Origin: Aporrectodea caliginosa
Lineage: Eukaryota > Annelida > Clitellata > Crassiclitellata > Lumbricidae
Reading direction: 5' to 3'
DNA: 64,000 bases
Assembly: GCA_020284085.1 (NCBI GenBank)
Contig: JACEVL010000080.1
Span: 938,001 to 1,002,000 of the forward strand
Part shown: positions 34,370 through 45,065 of the stretch, in pieces
Numbering within the stretch: position 1 is the first letter of the stretch
How the letters are laid out: each line of letters starts with the position of its first letter
Program-made: the position numbers and the translations under genes
Notes under the pieces: generated by a model
Told to the model about the DNA's origin: nothing
Seen by the model: only the letters and a program-made list of their open reading frames with translations
The model's database searches: none

Positions 34370-34762
34370 GTACTTTTTCCGTGGAAGACTATAGTGATTG
34401 TTTGGAGAATCATACAATTAACGTGGTCAACTATGTCGCAGAAGTTGGAACGGATGTAGCTATCCTGTCACCAATCTCACCTCCTCCAATCGGTATGAAA
34501 TGGTTTAGTCTCAACTTTGATGGCGAACTACGACGTCCAGTTAGCAGAGAAGTTGGCCGTGTGGGTTCTACCAACTCGGAGAAGTTTCTGGAGACCTACA
34601 ACACTTCTTGGCAGAATCAGGGGCTGAGAATCCGGAAGGTTCACCTCGCTAACGCTGATTTATTGCGAGTGTTTGTTGGAGAAAATGGAACAGGGGAAAC
34701 TGCAGGAAGAGGTTCTGAAGAATGCCAAGCCTTTGATGTAGCGATCACTCTCATGACTTTCG
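34370..34762 (+). CDS. Ig-like gene exon A1: V-like domain without the disulphide pair
   Basis: A 393-nt phase 1-1 exon (acceptor TTCACAG, donor GTGAGA) encoding about 131 residues. NVVNYVAEVGTDVAILSP and IGMKWFSL fit strands B and C of a V-type Ig domain, with the core Trp present. Where a canonical domain has Cys the sequence has Ser (LSP), and the F-strand position reads LLRVFVGEN without Cys. Two other cysteines occur (YSDC near the start, EECQ near the end). Three sequons (NHT, NTS, NGT) suggest a glycosylated extracellular domain. It ends DVAITLMTFG, shared exactly with A2. Family unrecognised beyond Ig-like. Confidence 0.75.
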
Positions 34763-34914
34763 GTGAGAATTTCTAGGAAGTCGATGCATTAACCAATTTG
34801 CAACGATTTATATAATTAAGAGAACGCTCTTACATAACATAATAAGGGTTTTAAGTGTTTCAGAAGACGTGTGGTTTGTGTTAGAACCAATGCAGATTAA
34901 TCTGGAACGCTTAA

Positions 34915-35070
34915 TAGCCCAATATTCCTAGCTGCCAGAAGACGTTCTACAAGTCTAAAATCTGTTTATAGCTCTCATTTGCACTTTCTCCAGTTTCTTT
35001 CATGCCCTGTTTCAGGAATGGATTACAATTTAGTACTAATATTGGTATGGATTCCATACTTTGATGCAGT
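34915..35070 (-). mobile_element. CR1-like LINE, C-terminal part (piece 3 of 3)
   Basis: The minus strand, read from the hAT MITE junction at 35078, shows KVWNPYQ and, after frameshifts, KKLEKVQMRAI, corresponding to the C-terminal VWxPY..KKLExVQRRAT region of CR1 elements. It continues the fragment at 35896-36411 on the other side of the MITE. Confidence 0.6.
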
Positions 35071-35078
35071 ATTCCAAC

Positions 35079-35887
35079 CATAGTTGTAAAAAACGTTTTT
35101 TTCGTTTTTTATTTTTTCCCAAAAACGTCGTTTTTTTCTTTTTTTATTTCTCATCTCGTTTTTTCCGTTTTTTATATTTTATATGTAGGCTAACTTTATT
35201 TAGTTATTCACCGTCTGTTACTATTTGTTTAATTTTAATTTTGTCTGATATCCCTTACGTTCTCTCGGTCCTTTCAAGGATTCATCTAATTTACATCACT
35301 AGCCTATTTAGTGTCGTCAGTTGAGAAATAAACAGCAAAGTTCAGGAATTAACATTTATAAAAGTTATCTGAATTTCTAAGTTATCCAACATGCGAAATA
35401 TTTTCTTTGTACTCAGTAGACCTAATATCTGATTGACTGATAAACTGACGGATATAATACTCCATATTAAGTTCTTATATAAGTCAGAATTGTAAGTAGA
35501 TCTACAATTTTTAATTAAGTACACTCTATACTAGCAAAGTTTAGTTTTTAATTGCTTATGTTAGCATGGACTTATGTATGAAATTTAAATTTGAAAAGAT
35601 TTCAATATTTTTAATTCCTCAATTTCTTTTTAAACCAAACGTATGAAAAAGAAAATAATTCTTGTAGATTACTGTTATTTGGTGTTTACTAATAAAGTTA
35701 TGCTATTTGCTGATTAAAATTAAATTGTGTAAACAAGATTTCTAATTTTAAAATGCAGTAAAAGATGTAGCAAAGTCAAATTATTTTCTTTTTCCGTTTT
35801 TATCGTTTTTTCCGTTTTTTATTTTTTTCAATAAAACGACGTTTTTTTCCGTTTTTTATTTTGATTTTACCGTTTTCAACAACTATG
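35079..35887. mobile_element. hAT-type MITE with perfect 8-bp TSD
   Basis: 809 bp between CATAGTTGTAAAAAACG and, inverted, CATAGTTGTTGAAAACGG, flanked by ATTCCAAC at 35071-35078 and 35888-35895. The ends are T-rich with CGTTTTTTCCGTTTTTTATT repeats. The middle is AT-rich with a recognisable block shared with 60380-60904. No open frame is convincing. An 8-bp duplication points to hAT mobilisation. It interrupts the CR1 LINE in this intron. Confidence 0.85.
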
Positions 35888-35895
35888 ATTCCAAC

Positions 35896-36411
35896 TGTGG
35901 GCTAACCAATGATTTGTAAAACGTCAGTATTGTATCCTTGTCTCTGGTGACTTGTCCTTCTTATCATCCCTGAAGTTGAATAAGCCTTTTTTGATACTTC
36001 AGCACATTGCCTTGAAGGGCTTTGAACTCTTGCGCATAATCAGTCCCAAATCCCTTTCTTCCTCACTCACTTTCATTTAGAAACTCTATGTTTCCATGTT
36101 CCCTATGCATCACTAAGCACTTTTCCAAATAAAAGAGCATTTGCCTGTCCTGTTACCATCCGATCATTATTATTAGATCTCCCCGCAGTATCTCCGCTTC
36201 TTCGTCATCACCCACTGCACTGCAACTTAGAAATTTTCGATAAAGTCCCATCGTCTATGTCATTAATAAAAAAAGCACGAACAGCAGTAGCCCAAGAACT
36301 GATCCTTATGGCACTCCACTTAAAACTGTCGTCCAGCTAGAATCTTTATCACCTATGCCCTTCTGTTGTCATCTACCTGATAACCAGCATTGGATCCATG
36401 TTAGTACCATT
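35896..36411 (-). mobile_element. CR1-like LINE, palm and thumb region (piece 2 of 3)
   Basis: The minus strand from 36411 downward gives TWIQCWLSGR, DSSWTTVLSGVP, then GSVLGLLLFVLF (the GVPQGSVLGPLLF motif with changes), a decayed IND.DDGTLSK region and, near 36050, VSEEERDLGLIM, typical of CR1 elements. Stops and frameshifts are frequent. It is interrupted at 36412 by a 3.4-kb insertion; the upstream part is at 39774. Confidence 0.75.
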
Positions 36412-36619
36412 AGTGATACGGCTACCGGTTCTACCTCACTCACACTTGACTGAACACCAATCAGATGGTAAGCCCGCCCCTATTGTTCTAAGCCCCGCAT
36501 CCCATTGTTCTAAGCCCCGCCTCCTATTGTTCTACTAAGGTAAGCCCCACCCCCATTGTTTTAATATATAAATGGGAGGAGGAGGAGCCACGGGCTGCGA
36601 GATGTAACCATTGTCTGAG

Positions 36620-36900
36620 GATATTGTCCCCGGCTCTGGGCAGGCGGTCCTGTTGTCCTTAGCCTCTGAGCCGTCCAATTGTATTCAGCTCTGGACTGTC
36701 CAGTTTGACTGACAGACAGGCATACGCGGTCCCTTTGTCACCGACTCTGGGCCATTCAATTCGATTGACAGATTAGCGCACGCGGACCTATTATCCTCAG
36801 CTCTGGGCCATCCAATTCAATTGACAGGTAGGCGCACGCGGTCCTATTGTGCTCAGCTCTGGGCCATCCAATTCGATTGACAGATAGACGCACGCGTAGA
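36620..36900 (+). repeat. Minisatellite, roughly 66-bp unit, about four copies
   Basis: CTCTGGGCCATCCAATTCGA, TTGACAG(A/G)TAG and GCGCACGCGGTCCTATTGT recur in order, with the first unit most diverged. Located just inside the left end of the composite element. Confidence 0.8.
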
Positions 36901-37474
36901 CTGGTTCCTAGCTTTATGCACTGGCGGTGGCAGCGGCGGCATCCCTATCTAGGACAGTTTAAACCTAGCACAGGTCCTGGCACGGCCGTATTTACTGTGG
37001 TGGAGGCCCCAGTGCACCGCTGTGGTGGAGGCCCTTAGAAAGCCGCAGACCAGGTGCGGATGATGCCTGAAAGTCTGTAGTTATAAGGTGGCTCAGTAGC
37101 CACGACTCGCGAAACACGACGCGTCAACTCAGCATATACCAAAGCCAAGGATGTAATTGAAGCTAGGATAATCTATAGTTTTAGCGTTCTACATTATTCG
37201 CCCATTGTAGCATTATTATTTTTCATCAATCCAGCTTCTATTCAAACAACAATTATCCAACTTCTACTTAAGCAAGAATCTCTTTCTCAGTCTCACTTCT
37301 ATTTAAACCAAAATTATTCATCAATCCGACTTCAATTTACCAAGAATTCTTTTCGTCAATCCAAGTTGTATTCCACCAACGCTGAAACCCATATACAGTG
37401 GCGAATAACTTAGAACACCGAAAAGATAGTTTATCAAAGCTAGAACTAGTAGCTACCTACTTTACTTTAGTCTG

Positions 37475-38051
37475 TTGACACAGTCAGATAAATTTCGAAT
37501 ACAAAACTTTCTACCAGTCACTGATCAGTTTGTTACTGCTTTGCAACATCGGCTTGGTGCTTACGAGCTTATCTCGTCTCGGTTCGGTTGCCTACGCAAA
37601 CTGCATGTACTTTCATCGCAAGAACTACTGGCAGCAGCATCGAATCTCTTTGATGTATTTGAAGACGACCTCAATTGATGCATGCTTAGGAAATGAGCTT
37701 GTGCAGTTTGTTGACTTTGTGGACACATTCAAGGACGAAAAAGCTCAAGACGTCTCTCGAGAGCATTTCATGTGTCAGCTGATACTCGAGAAACAAGTTC
37801 AGGGCTAATTTCCTAATGTGGAAATAGCACTACGCATGTATCTGGTGCTGATGGTCAGTAACTTCAGTGCGGAACGTTCCTTCTTAAAAATGAAACAAAT
37901 AAACAACAGATTTCGCACATCAATGGGCAATGAGCGGTTGTCCCATCTAGCTCTGATGAGCATAGAAGCTCACATTCTGCGTGAGATCAACTTTGAAGAC
38001 CTGGTGACCGAATTTGCGAAGAAGAAAAAACGCAAAGTTCCACTAATTTGA
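37475..38051 (+). pseudogene. hAT transposase C-terminal (dimerisation) region, broken
   Basis: Three consecutive frames are needed. 37475-37678 ends after FDVFEDDLN; 37678-37808 continues with GNELVQFVDFVDTF; 37818-38051 gives EIALRMYLVLMVSNFSAERSFLKMKQ and then RLSHLALMSIEAHILREINF. The sequence SNFSAERSF..K and ALMSIE is the hAT C-terminal dimerisation signature. Upstream parts, including the BED finger and catalytic residues, were not found. GTGGTGGAGGCCCC words at 36998 and 38200-38235 may be the ends of the original hAT element. A frameshifted, non-functional remnant. Confidence 0.85.
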
Positions 38052-38299
38052 CATAAATTCATGCCCGAGACAAACTACCTTCTAACCTGTTAACTGTTTC
38101 TTAGTTTTAGATATTTTTTTAATTGTGTCTGTGCGCGCTGTGAACTACTAAAATATTTCATAATCAATTATGAAACACAAGTAAAACAAAATTCTTGCAT
38201 CTGTGGTGGAGGCCCCTATGTGGTGGAGGCCCCTGTGCACTGGCACATAGTGGAGATTCTTCTCCAGCGTATTGAGACCTCTTATGGGCTTAAGGGCCT

Positions 38300-39420
38300 C
38301 CCCTTTGTTGGTTTCGCTCATACCTATCCGAACGAACCCAAATGATTGTTACTGGTGACTCCAGAACCCAATGGGTCCACGTTAAACTGGGTGTCCCTCA
38401 AGGCTCCGTTCTCGGCCCTCTCTTATTTATTTTATATACGGCTGACATCTCCTCTCTTTTTCCGATCTGTGGTGCTGCTGGTCATCTCTTCGCTGATGAT
38501 GTGCAAGCATTTGTCCATGGTCCTTCGTCATCGCAGTTGCTTTTGGTCGGGAGTATTCAATCTCTCTCTAATCATCTCCACTCTTGGATGTCATCTAATC
38601 GCCTCTCCCTTAATGCTTCTAAGACTCAATTCATTTGGTTTGGTATCCCTCAGCAGTTCCATAAACTTGATTTTGCTCTCCTCTCTGAAAAGTTCCCTCT
38701 CTTCTCTTTCTCGTCAAGTGTACGCGATCTGGGTGTTACCCTTGATAGTTCACTTACCTTTACCGAGCACATCTCTAATCTCACACGCTTCTCCTATTTT
38801 CACTTAAGGCGTCTCAGGGTCATTCGTCGTTCTGTCTCCTCCTTCATATTCACAACTTTAGTTCATGCTTTTGTATCTTCTCGGATTGACTACTGCAATT
38901 CCCTTCTTGTTGGTCTTCCTAAGGTTCTTCTCTCTCCTCTTCAGTCGGTCCTCAACACAGCTGCTAGACTGATAGCCCGCCTTCCCCGGTACTCTCACAT
39001 CTCTACCTTTATGTTTGATGAACTTCATTGGCTCCCTCTGCATGCTCGTATACAATTTAAAATCCTCTCTCTGATCTTCAAGGCTCACAAGGGTCTTGCC
39101 CCTCAATATCTGGTTGGTGTAATTCTTCGGCATCACTCAGCTTCCTCCCACCGTCCACTTCGTTCCTGCAATAGACTTGACCTCTTGGTTCCCCGTAGTA
39201 GAACTGCTATGGCTCAGGCTCGTTCCTTTGTTTCAATTGGTTCCTCTCTTTGGAATGCTCTTTCTCCTTCTGTTTGCTCTAAAATTCTCTCTGGCAGTCT
39301 ATCTTCTTCTTTCGCTTTTCTCAAAACCTGCTTGTTTTCGCGGGGCTTAGCACACTGGGAGCGCTTCTGAACGGTTCACCCTACGAGAGGCGCTTTACAA
39401 ATACTTAAATACGATACGAT
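38300..39420 (+). mobile_element. L2-type LINE, 3' half with a long open frame
   Basis: 38342-39370 is open for 342 codons. It includes KLGVPQGSVLGPLLF, the catalytic region as HLFADDVQAFVHG (FADD rather than YADD, which is tolerated in this family), SLNASKTQFIWFG, RDLGVTLDSSLTF, RIDYCNSLLVGLPK, LHWLPLHARIQFKIL, GLAPQYL and LFSRGLAHWERF with a stop. The tail is GGCGCTTTACAAATAC plus (GATAC)n. Absence of stops over this length suggests a fairly recent insertion. It is 5' truncated before the palm, so it cannot move itself. Confidence 0.9.
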
Positions 39421-39567
39421 ACGATACATGCCTAAATCCAGGCCTGGGTCCTGGGCAGTTAAAACCTAATGCGAGTCCTAGCCCACTTTGCATCGAATGA
39501 CCCCAGACTTCAACCACGTGACAGAGGAGTGCTCTGGTATATCTCATTTTACAGGTAGATAAACAAA

Positions 39568-39622
39568 TAGTCGTCCAGCTGATCTGCTGTGAACTTTGAT
39601 CATATACAGCAGATAAGCTGGA
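39568..39622. repeat. Near-perfect hairpin, roughly 27-bp stem
   Basis: ACAAATAGTCGTCCAGCTGA pairs with TCAGCTGGACGACTATTTGT apart from one base, followed by TCTGCTG/CAGCAGA, with a loop of about 17 nt. It sits just inside the right end of the composite element. Confidence 0.85.
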
Positions 39623-39773
39623 CGACTATTTGTGGGGCTTACCATTAGTAGAACAATAGGAGGCGGGGCTATGAACAATGGGATGCGGAGCTTAGAACAA
39701 TGGGAGGCGGGGCTTACCATCTGCTTGGTGTTCAGTCAAGTGTGACTGAGGTAGAACCGGCAGTCGTATCAGT

Positions 39774-39985
39774 ACTAGTATCTGCCCTCTAATCCCCCCC
39801 AGGTTACAACTTTTGGCCAGCCTTACACTAGGTACTTTGTCAGATGCCTTGGCAAAATCTAGGTAAATGACATCAACAGATTTTCCCTTTTCAATCCGCT
39901 CATAGACCTCCTAAAATATCTCCAACAAATTTGTCAAACACGAACGGCCTCTGGTCAATCTATACTGACTGCCCTTTAAAATAAT
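39774..39985 (-). mobile_element. CR1-like LINE, start of palm (piece 1 of 3)
   Basis: The minus strand gives LTRGRSCLTNLLEIF, IEKGKSVDVIYLDFAKASDK and VPSVRLA, matching the CR1 motif SCLTNLLE...DVIYLDFAKAFDKVPH. It continues, across the composite element, into 36411. Confidence 0.8.
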
Positions 39986-40866
39986 TCTGCCTGAGGATCA
40001 CTATGCACTTATACAGGCAACAAATGTTTGGATTTATTGTCCACTTTAGTTCCCTGAACTAGGCCGTAGATCCTTGCAATGTTGATGTCATTTACTTAAC
40101 TGCGATTTCTGTCTTATTAGGAATACAAAAAGAGTTAACCTACATTTATTTAGAAATGGTTAAGAAAAAATAAATAAAATGAGATTGTCAATAGCAATGC
40201 TGAAAGCACGCATACTAACATAACAATTAAATGATTTGTAACTTTAAATCAAACTGTGGTAGGTCTCCGTAAGGGAATTTATGTGTACACCCACACATTG
40301 CAAGTATAGGCTACCTACAAGATCTGCTCGTTTTGGCAAGTTTCTAGGTGAAAAATATTTTGCAAAAGCAAGGCTTAGTTTGAGTGCAAACTGTGAAACG
40401 CAAACTTTTAGACTTTGAACTCGTTTGAAATCTTTTAAAATGTAAGCCTCTTACCATTAATAGATAAAAGTGACATTTCTCACTTTTAACGGAACGAATT
40501 TGCCAACAAATCGGAGTAACATTTGAATCACAACATTAATTATACTAGACTCGTTTCCATGACGTAATATTGAAATAAAAAATGCTAAATTGCATGAAAG
40601 TTTAATTTTGGTAAGAAAAGAACAGAAGTCTCTAAAATGTGAATAAGATGCTATTGGCATCTAAGAGCATATCAAGAGGCTAATAAGAACGCAACTGAGG
40701 TTGAAAATTTATATTTTTGAGTGCCGCTATCTCTGTGGTATATCAATTAACTGTTTTCCTCAACTTTGAGAAAGTTTGAAGGTTAACAATTTATTAATAA
40801 CATTGACACCGAAAATAAAAGAGGTAAGGACAAGTAAAATAATCGAGGTTTTAATGTACTCTGTAG
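39986..40866. other. Intron sequence before exon B1
   Basis: AT-rich with no recognised repeat or exon. The reverse frame at 40457-40660 has no family signature. Confidence 0.5.
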
Positions 40867-41229
40867 AGAAATACGAGTGTGGCTTTACATCAAAGCCTCA
40901 GAATCCGAAGGCGGGTGACACGTTGATCCTGAGCTGTAGTGTCATAGTCAACGGAATGTGGAATGCATCGCTGATCTTCCGCAATAACTATGACAAAAGC
41001 GAACTCATAGGAGAAACAAAGACCTGTGGAATTCAGCGAAGCCTTGGTTCTAAGATCTGCAGCTCAGTCAGAGTCAAGGCTGAAACGGTTATCCTTGCTT
41101 ATAGCTGTCGCCTCGAATTTCCTTCAGATGGAAGGCATGTCCCAAACAAACCGATGTTTCTGAGCTCAAAATGGACGGCTGCGTTTGATAAGGAGGTGCT
41201 TTGCAACCTTCCTAAAATCTACTTGGACG
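40867..41229 (+). CDS. Ig-like gene exon B1: six-cysteine Ig-like domain
   Basis: A 363-nt phase 1-1 exon (acceptor CTCTGTAG, donor GTAAGT) of about 121 residues. YECGFTSKP opens it, then GDTLILSCSVIVNG (strand B with Cys), WNASLIFRN (one sequon), KTCG, SKICSSVRVKAETVILAY and SCRLEF (strand F with Cys), ending VLCNLPKIYLDG. Six cysteines are conserved in place with B2: one Ig-type pair plus probably two extra disulphides. The usual Trp of strand C is not at its normal place. It follows A1 after a 6.1-kb intron and precedes C1 by 373 bp. Confidence 0.85.
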
Positions 41230-41602
41230 GTAAGTAGTAGACTTCTGCAAATAAAGACCTACACAATCTTTCCAATCTAATAATTTGAGAATATGCTTCA
41301 CCAATTAAGCCTACATTTTAGTCAATTGCCTTTAAAAGTAGCATAATGCAGATTATCTATTGTAAGACTATTTGTAACTGTGAGCAGTAAAAAGCGTCGC
41401 AGTCCAAGTTCTCATTCATTCCGACTGGACCTTTTTAAGAGACTTCCTTCTTCATTTTTACACCTTACTTTGCAGATATATTTACTGAAGTGAAATATAA
41501 ACGTTTTAAATTACATTTATCTGTGATGCAAATTATTCAGAAATTAGTCGATGAAGATATTTTGCTTTGAATTACGTACTGTATGTGCGTTCGGGCTTTT
41601 AG
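41230..41602. other. Intron B1-C1
   Basis: 373 bp with no repeat recognised. It is comparable in size to the B2-C2 intron (491 bp), supporting cassette duplication. Confidence 0.7.
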
Positions 41603-41986
41603 CTATTCCATCTGACGTTACGCTGCTGTGTAACAATATGCCTTGCGGGGAAACAGTGGTAGTTAACGACACAGTAACATGCGTGGCACACGGGTATCCG
41701 CAACCAGTCTTTGACCTTCGCATCAGAGATGCTTCAGCAAAAACAGGAAACAATTCTGAGAGTCAGGAAGTAGAATACGAAAACCGATTCTTCATGGATA
41801 CGGATGAGGAAGAAAGAGACGACGGTTTCGGTGGCGATTATACCAAAGATGCAACTGAAGTGGAGATTAAAGGACATGAGGACTTCCGAATTGGGCCGAA
41901 GAACGTGGGGCACATAGAAATAACCTGTAACGTATCGAATGCACTCGGATGGGGATACAACGCGCTGGTCCTAGAAGTCAAAATAA
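41603..41986 (+). CDS. Ig-like gene exon C1: C-x5-C leader and I/C2-set-like domain
   Basis: A 384-nt phase 1-1 exon (acceptor GCTTTTAG, donor GTAAGT). It begins IPSDVTLLCNNMPCG, then NDTVTCVAHGYPQPVFDLRI (strand B Cys, and the GYPxP motif common before strand C in I/C2-set domains), an acidic insert (MDTDEEERDDGFGG) and ITCNVSNALGWGYNALVLEV (strand F Cys, then the N.LG motif). Four cysteines and sequons NDT, NNS and NVS. Its homologues are C2 (46998) and C3 (61374). The next base pair of the split codon is supplied by A2 at 45066. Confidence 0.85.
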
Positions 41987-42680
41987 GTAAGTCATACAAC
42001 GACAATTCTTTAAAATTTAATTGCATACTGTACAGTTTCAACTTGCTAATCCTCTCACGTCGGCTCTAAATATTAAATAGGCACCAAATTTGCACATATT
42101 AAAAAAAGTTGCTATCATATTTAATCAATGAGATGTAAATTAAACACTATTGGGTTAAATAGTTTTCAGTAGTTAAGTAGTAGTTAATTTTAATAGTTAA
42201 GTGTCATATGTTTTGAACTTATGTTGTTCCCTTTGCATGTTTCAGTTTTGTAGCCTGTTCTCAGACACTTTAAGTTATCCGTTCCGTCCCTATTTACTCC
42301 TTGGTAATTGGGGTCCTTCCTCTTAGCGGGATTCTTATCCCTTCTGGGGTCCCGTTGTTGCCTGCGTTCCAATGGTTTGTTAAAATTTTCTTTGCTGAAT
42401 CTATGTTTGTCTATTTATTGTTTGCATATATTGGTTTGCTGTGTCTATGTTTGTACATTGGTTCACAAAGGTTTCAATAAATAAAAATGAAATGAAATTA
42501 GATATATGACTTTACGTTATAACAATTACTCAGTTTGATTCAAATACGCTTGATTATGATGTTTGCGTGACGTTATTTCACGTTTATTGGAGTCAGAATC
42601 TGGTCGGTGATGTTTAGTTCAACATTTCTGTGTCACAAAGAAAAGATCAATGCATGCTAATTATCATGTTTATCGTTCGA
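41987..42680 (+). other. Intron with a LINE 3'-UTR-like segment (about 42235-42500)
   Basis: A CTTAGCGGGATTC..CCCTTCTGGGG block resembles 18960-19000, and the segment ends AATAAATAAAAATGAAATGA, as expected for a LINE or processed tail. No coding part remains. Confidence 0.45.
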
Positions 42681-42684
42681 ATGC

Positions 42685-42800
42685 ACGATAGTCTAGCGCT
42701 TAGTGTGCTGGACCGATATGTTAGGGCTCAGCCCCGCCAGCGCCGAAATTTGCGTCGAAATTTCGGCTCACCTGCGTCCTAGCCGACTCAGCTGTCAATA
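42685..42800 (+). repeat. Possible tRNA-derived SINE
   Basis: GATAGTCTAGCGCTTAGTGTG resembles an A box (written to 20 bases: GATAGTCTAGCGCTTAGTGT), and GGGCTCAGCCCC lies at B-box distance but diverges from the consensus. It continues as CGAAATTTGCGTCGAAATTT and GTCGTGAGTAAACTGAG. Weak evidence. Confidence 0.3.
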
Positions 42801-42837
42801 GCTCTGGCCGACTATGCTGTCGTGAGTAAACTGAGTG

Positions 42838-43322
42838 GGTGTCACGACAACTCGTCGAACGACATTTCGTCTACGACACTTCGTCGAGAACGACAATTCG
42901 TCGAACGACATTTCGTCTACTAAGTTATTTGATATTGTCACTTTAAAATGGAAGCTGGATTGATGAAAAAACTGTTTCCCGAAATGGAAGTGGGATTGAT
43001 GAAAACATTCCTGTGTTGAAATAGAAGCTGGATTGATCGAAATAATTTTTCACTTAAAAATAAGCTGGAAATCAAACTGGATGCATGGATGAAAATAGGT
43101 TTCCATTCAACAGAAGCTGGATTGATGAAAATAATCTTGTCAGTAATTAGAAGCTGGATTCCTGAGAATATATAGCACGTTTTAGCGAAACTATAAGAAA
43201 GCGGCCTCTGTTGATTAGCCGTAATGGATACAGATACACTAGTAGACGAAATGTCGTTATACGAATTGTCGTAGACGAAGTGTCGTTATACGAAATGTCG
43301 TTCGACGAGTTGTCGCGGAACC
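42838..43322. mobile_element. ACGACATTTCGTC fold-back element, copy 2, perfect 9-bp TSD
   Basis: 485 bp, GGTGTCACGACAACTCGTCG to TTGTCGCGGAACC, flanked by AACTGAGTG at 42829-42837 and 43323-43331. Same family as 32547-33321 but with a single core unit, so the copy here is closer to the basic form. Arms are arrays of the ACGACATTTCGTC unit; the core has GATTGATG repeats. Inserted in the C1-A2 intron. Confidence 0.9.
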
Positions 43323-43531
43323 AACTGAGTGTACCCTGTCGGTGGGAAGATCAGATGGTGAGGGGAAACTGGCCACCCGCCCTCATGATGACGCTAAGAA
43401 AAATGCAATCGCTAATAATTCTCGGGACTAGCTTTAGAGACTGTTCTTATTTGTGGACTTCACGTAAAAAGGGCCCAGATGGTCGGTATAGAGTTATTGG
43501 AATTTTAAAAATCTTCATGTCTGGTTATTGT

Positions 43532-44049
43532 CAGTGATGGGCAAAAGTTAACTAAATATTTTTAGTAAAGGCAAAAGCTTAACTAAAAATAAATTGTTTA
43601 GTTAAAACCAAAGTTTAACTAATATTTTTTAGTTATTAGCTAGAAAATCAGCAACTATCTTCTGCAATGATTGTCATAGGTACTGGTTTCATTACTCAAG
43701 TCAAGTGAACTGCATTGCACGATGCATCATCGTTTGCATTAGCAACTTCATGATATTTTGGTAGAACTGTACTACTAGGACTGTTAGTCTAGTAGCCTAC
43801 ACATTACATAGTTTGAGAGTTAAATTGTCATTGACGCTGTGCATTATTACAGTTCACTTAACCTTTGTAATTGTGAAAATGTTTGTGAAAAAAGTTTGTT
43901 ATAAAGTTGGAAAAAGTTTAACTAAAGATTTTTAGTTTAATTAACTTATTTACAAAATCAGTTGCCGACTTTTAGTTAAACTTTTTATTTTAGACTTTGA
44001 AAAATAGTTATAATTTAAACTAAAAAAAATTAGTTACTGCCCATCACTG
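43532..44049. mobile_element. hAT-type MITE, CAGTGATGGGCA ends
   Basis: 518 bp. The left end CAGTGATGGGCAAAAGTTAA matches the right end inverted (CAGTGATGGGCAGTAACTAA). TSDs are GTTATTGT (43524-43531) and GCTATTGT (44050-44057), an 8-bp duplication with one mismatch. Subterminal AGTTAACT words repeat on both sides. Non-coding and AT-rich. Confidence 0.85.
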
Positions 44050-44514
44050 GCTATTGTAGAGACTGGTAAACGCAATATCTCCGGAAATACTAATTTTGAG
44101 TAAACTGCGATGAAACAATACAGTTACATGACATTGTAGGTTTCGCAACTACTATTGTATTGACTTGTAGTGCTATACATCATTAGAAGCCATTTCTTTT
44201 CAACTTCACTAATATGTTACTGCCGCTGAATTATCTGAAAAATTAATAATTATGCAGTTTATTCGTTAAGTACTGTACCGAAAACAATTATTGACATTTT
44301 ATGAAGTCGTAAAGTAACACAACATTTTGTCGTAAAATACTTTTATTTCAATGAAATTGAAGTTTACAGGTAAAGTAAGTTGATAGTAACACGTAATTAA
44401 ATAAAGGAAATCACAAATTCTAACTCAAGCCACTTCAGGCACTGTTTTCTCTGAAACTAGGATCGACAATCTGGGCCATTTTCACGTAAATGTCCACATT
44501 TTAATTCTATTGTA

Positions 44515-44870
44515 GTGTATTCAGACACTTATAAAGCGCCTCTTGTAGGTTGAAACGTTCAGAGGCGCTCCCAGGCGCAAGGCCACGAGAGAAGAAATAG
44601 GTCTTGAAAAAGGCAACAGAGGAGGAAGAGTTACCACTTTACCAGCTAGAATTTGAGAGCCAGTAGATGCAGACAACGCATTTCAAATAGCGGGACCAAT
44701 CGAGGTAAAGAGCCGGGACTGAGTCAAAGCTGTTCTTGTATGAGGAACTAGAAAGTCAAGTCTGTTTCAAGAGCAGAGTGGACGATGCGAGGAGGTTGAA
44801 ACTTGAAAGAGGCCAAGGTAATACATCAGCTAGATATTTCGGGGCAAGACCGCGTTGCTCTAATTATGAT
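44515..44870 (-). mobile_element. L2-type LINE 3' fragment
   Basis: The minus strand ends WAWERL-like with GGAGCGCCTCTGAACG and an AGGCGCTTTATAAGTG tail. The remaining frame is badly decayed (LSPGSLPRLV, CLFQDLF). Same family as at 27742 and 62080. Confidence 0.7.
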
Positions 44871-45065
44871 TGTAACGCATTGCTGGTGTAATCTGGCTTT
44901 TGTGCTCTTCAAATAAGAACGTAAAGCGGCATGTTTCCATTTAATGCAACAGTCTCTCTCGTCTTCCATAAAGAATTGTTGCGGTATCTAGTTCTGTTTT
45001 ATATTTTTTATTTCGAACTTTGAAACAAATTTAACACTTTGTAGCTTGCATGATACGATTCATAG

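Larger units (their letters stand above)
36412..39773. mobile_element. 3.36-kb composite element with inverted ends, inside CR1
   Basis: The left end GTGATACGGCTACCGGTTCT and its continuation to about 36540 match the right end inverted (39626-39773). Shared words are CTACCTCA, CACACTTGACTGAACACC, AGATGGTAAGCCC and a CCCCGC..TATTGTTCTA tandem. The two halves of a CR1 reverse transcriptase lie on either side, so this block was inserted into it. It carries an hAT transposase C-terminal fragment, an L2 LINE 3' half, a minisatellite and a hairpin. I cannot tell whether the inverted ends mobilised the whole block. Confidence 0.7.
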
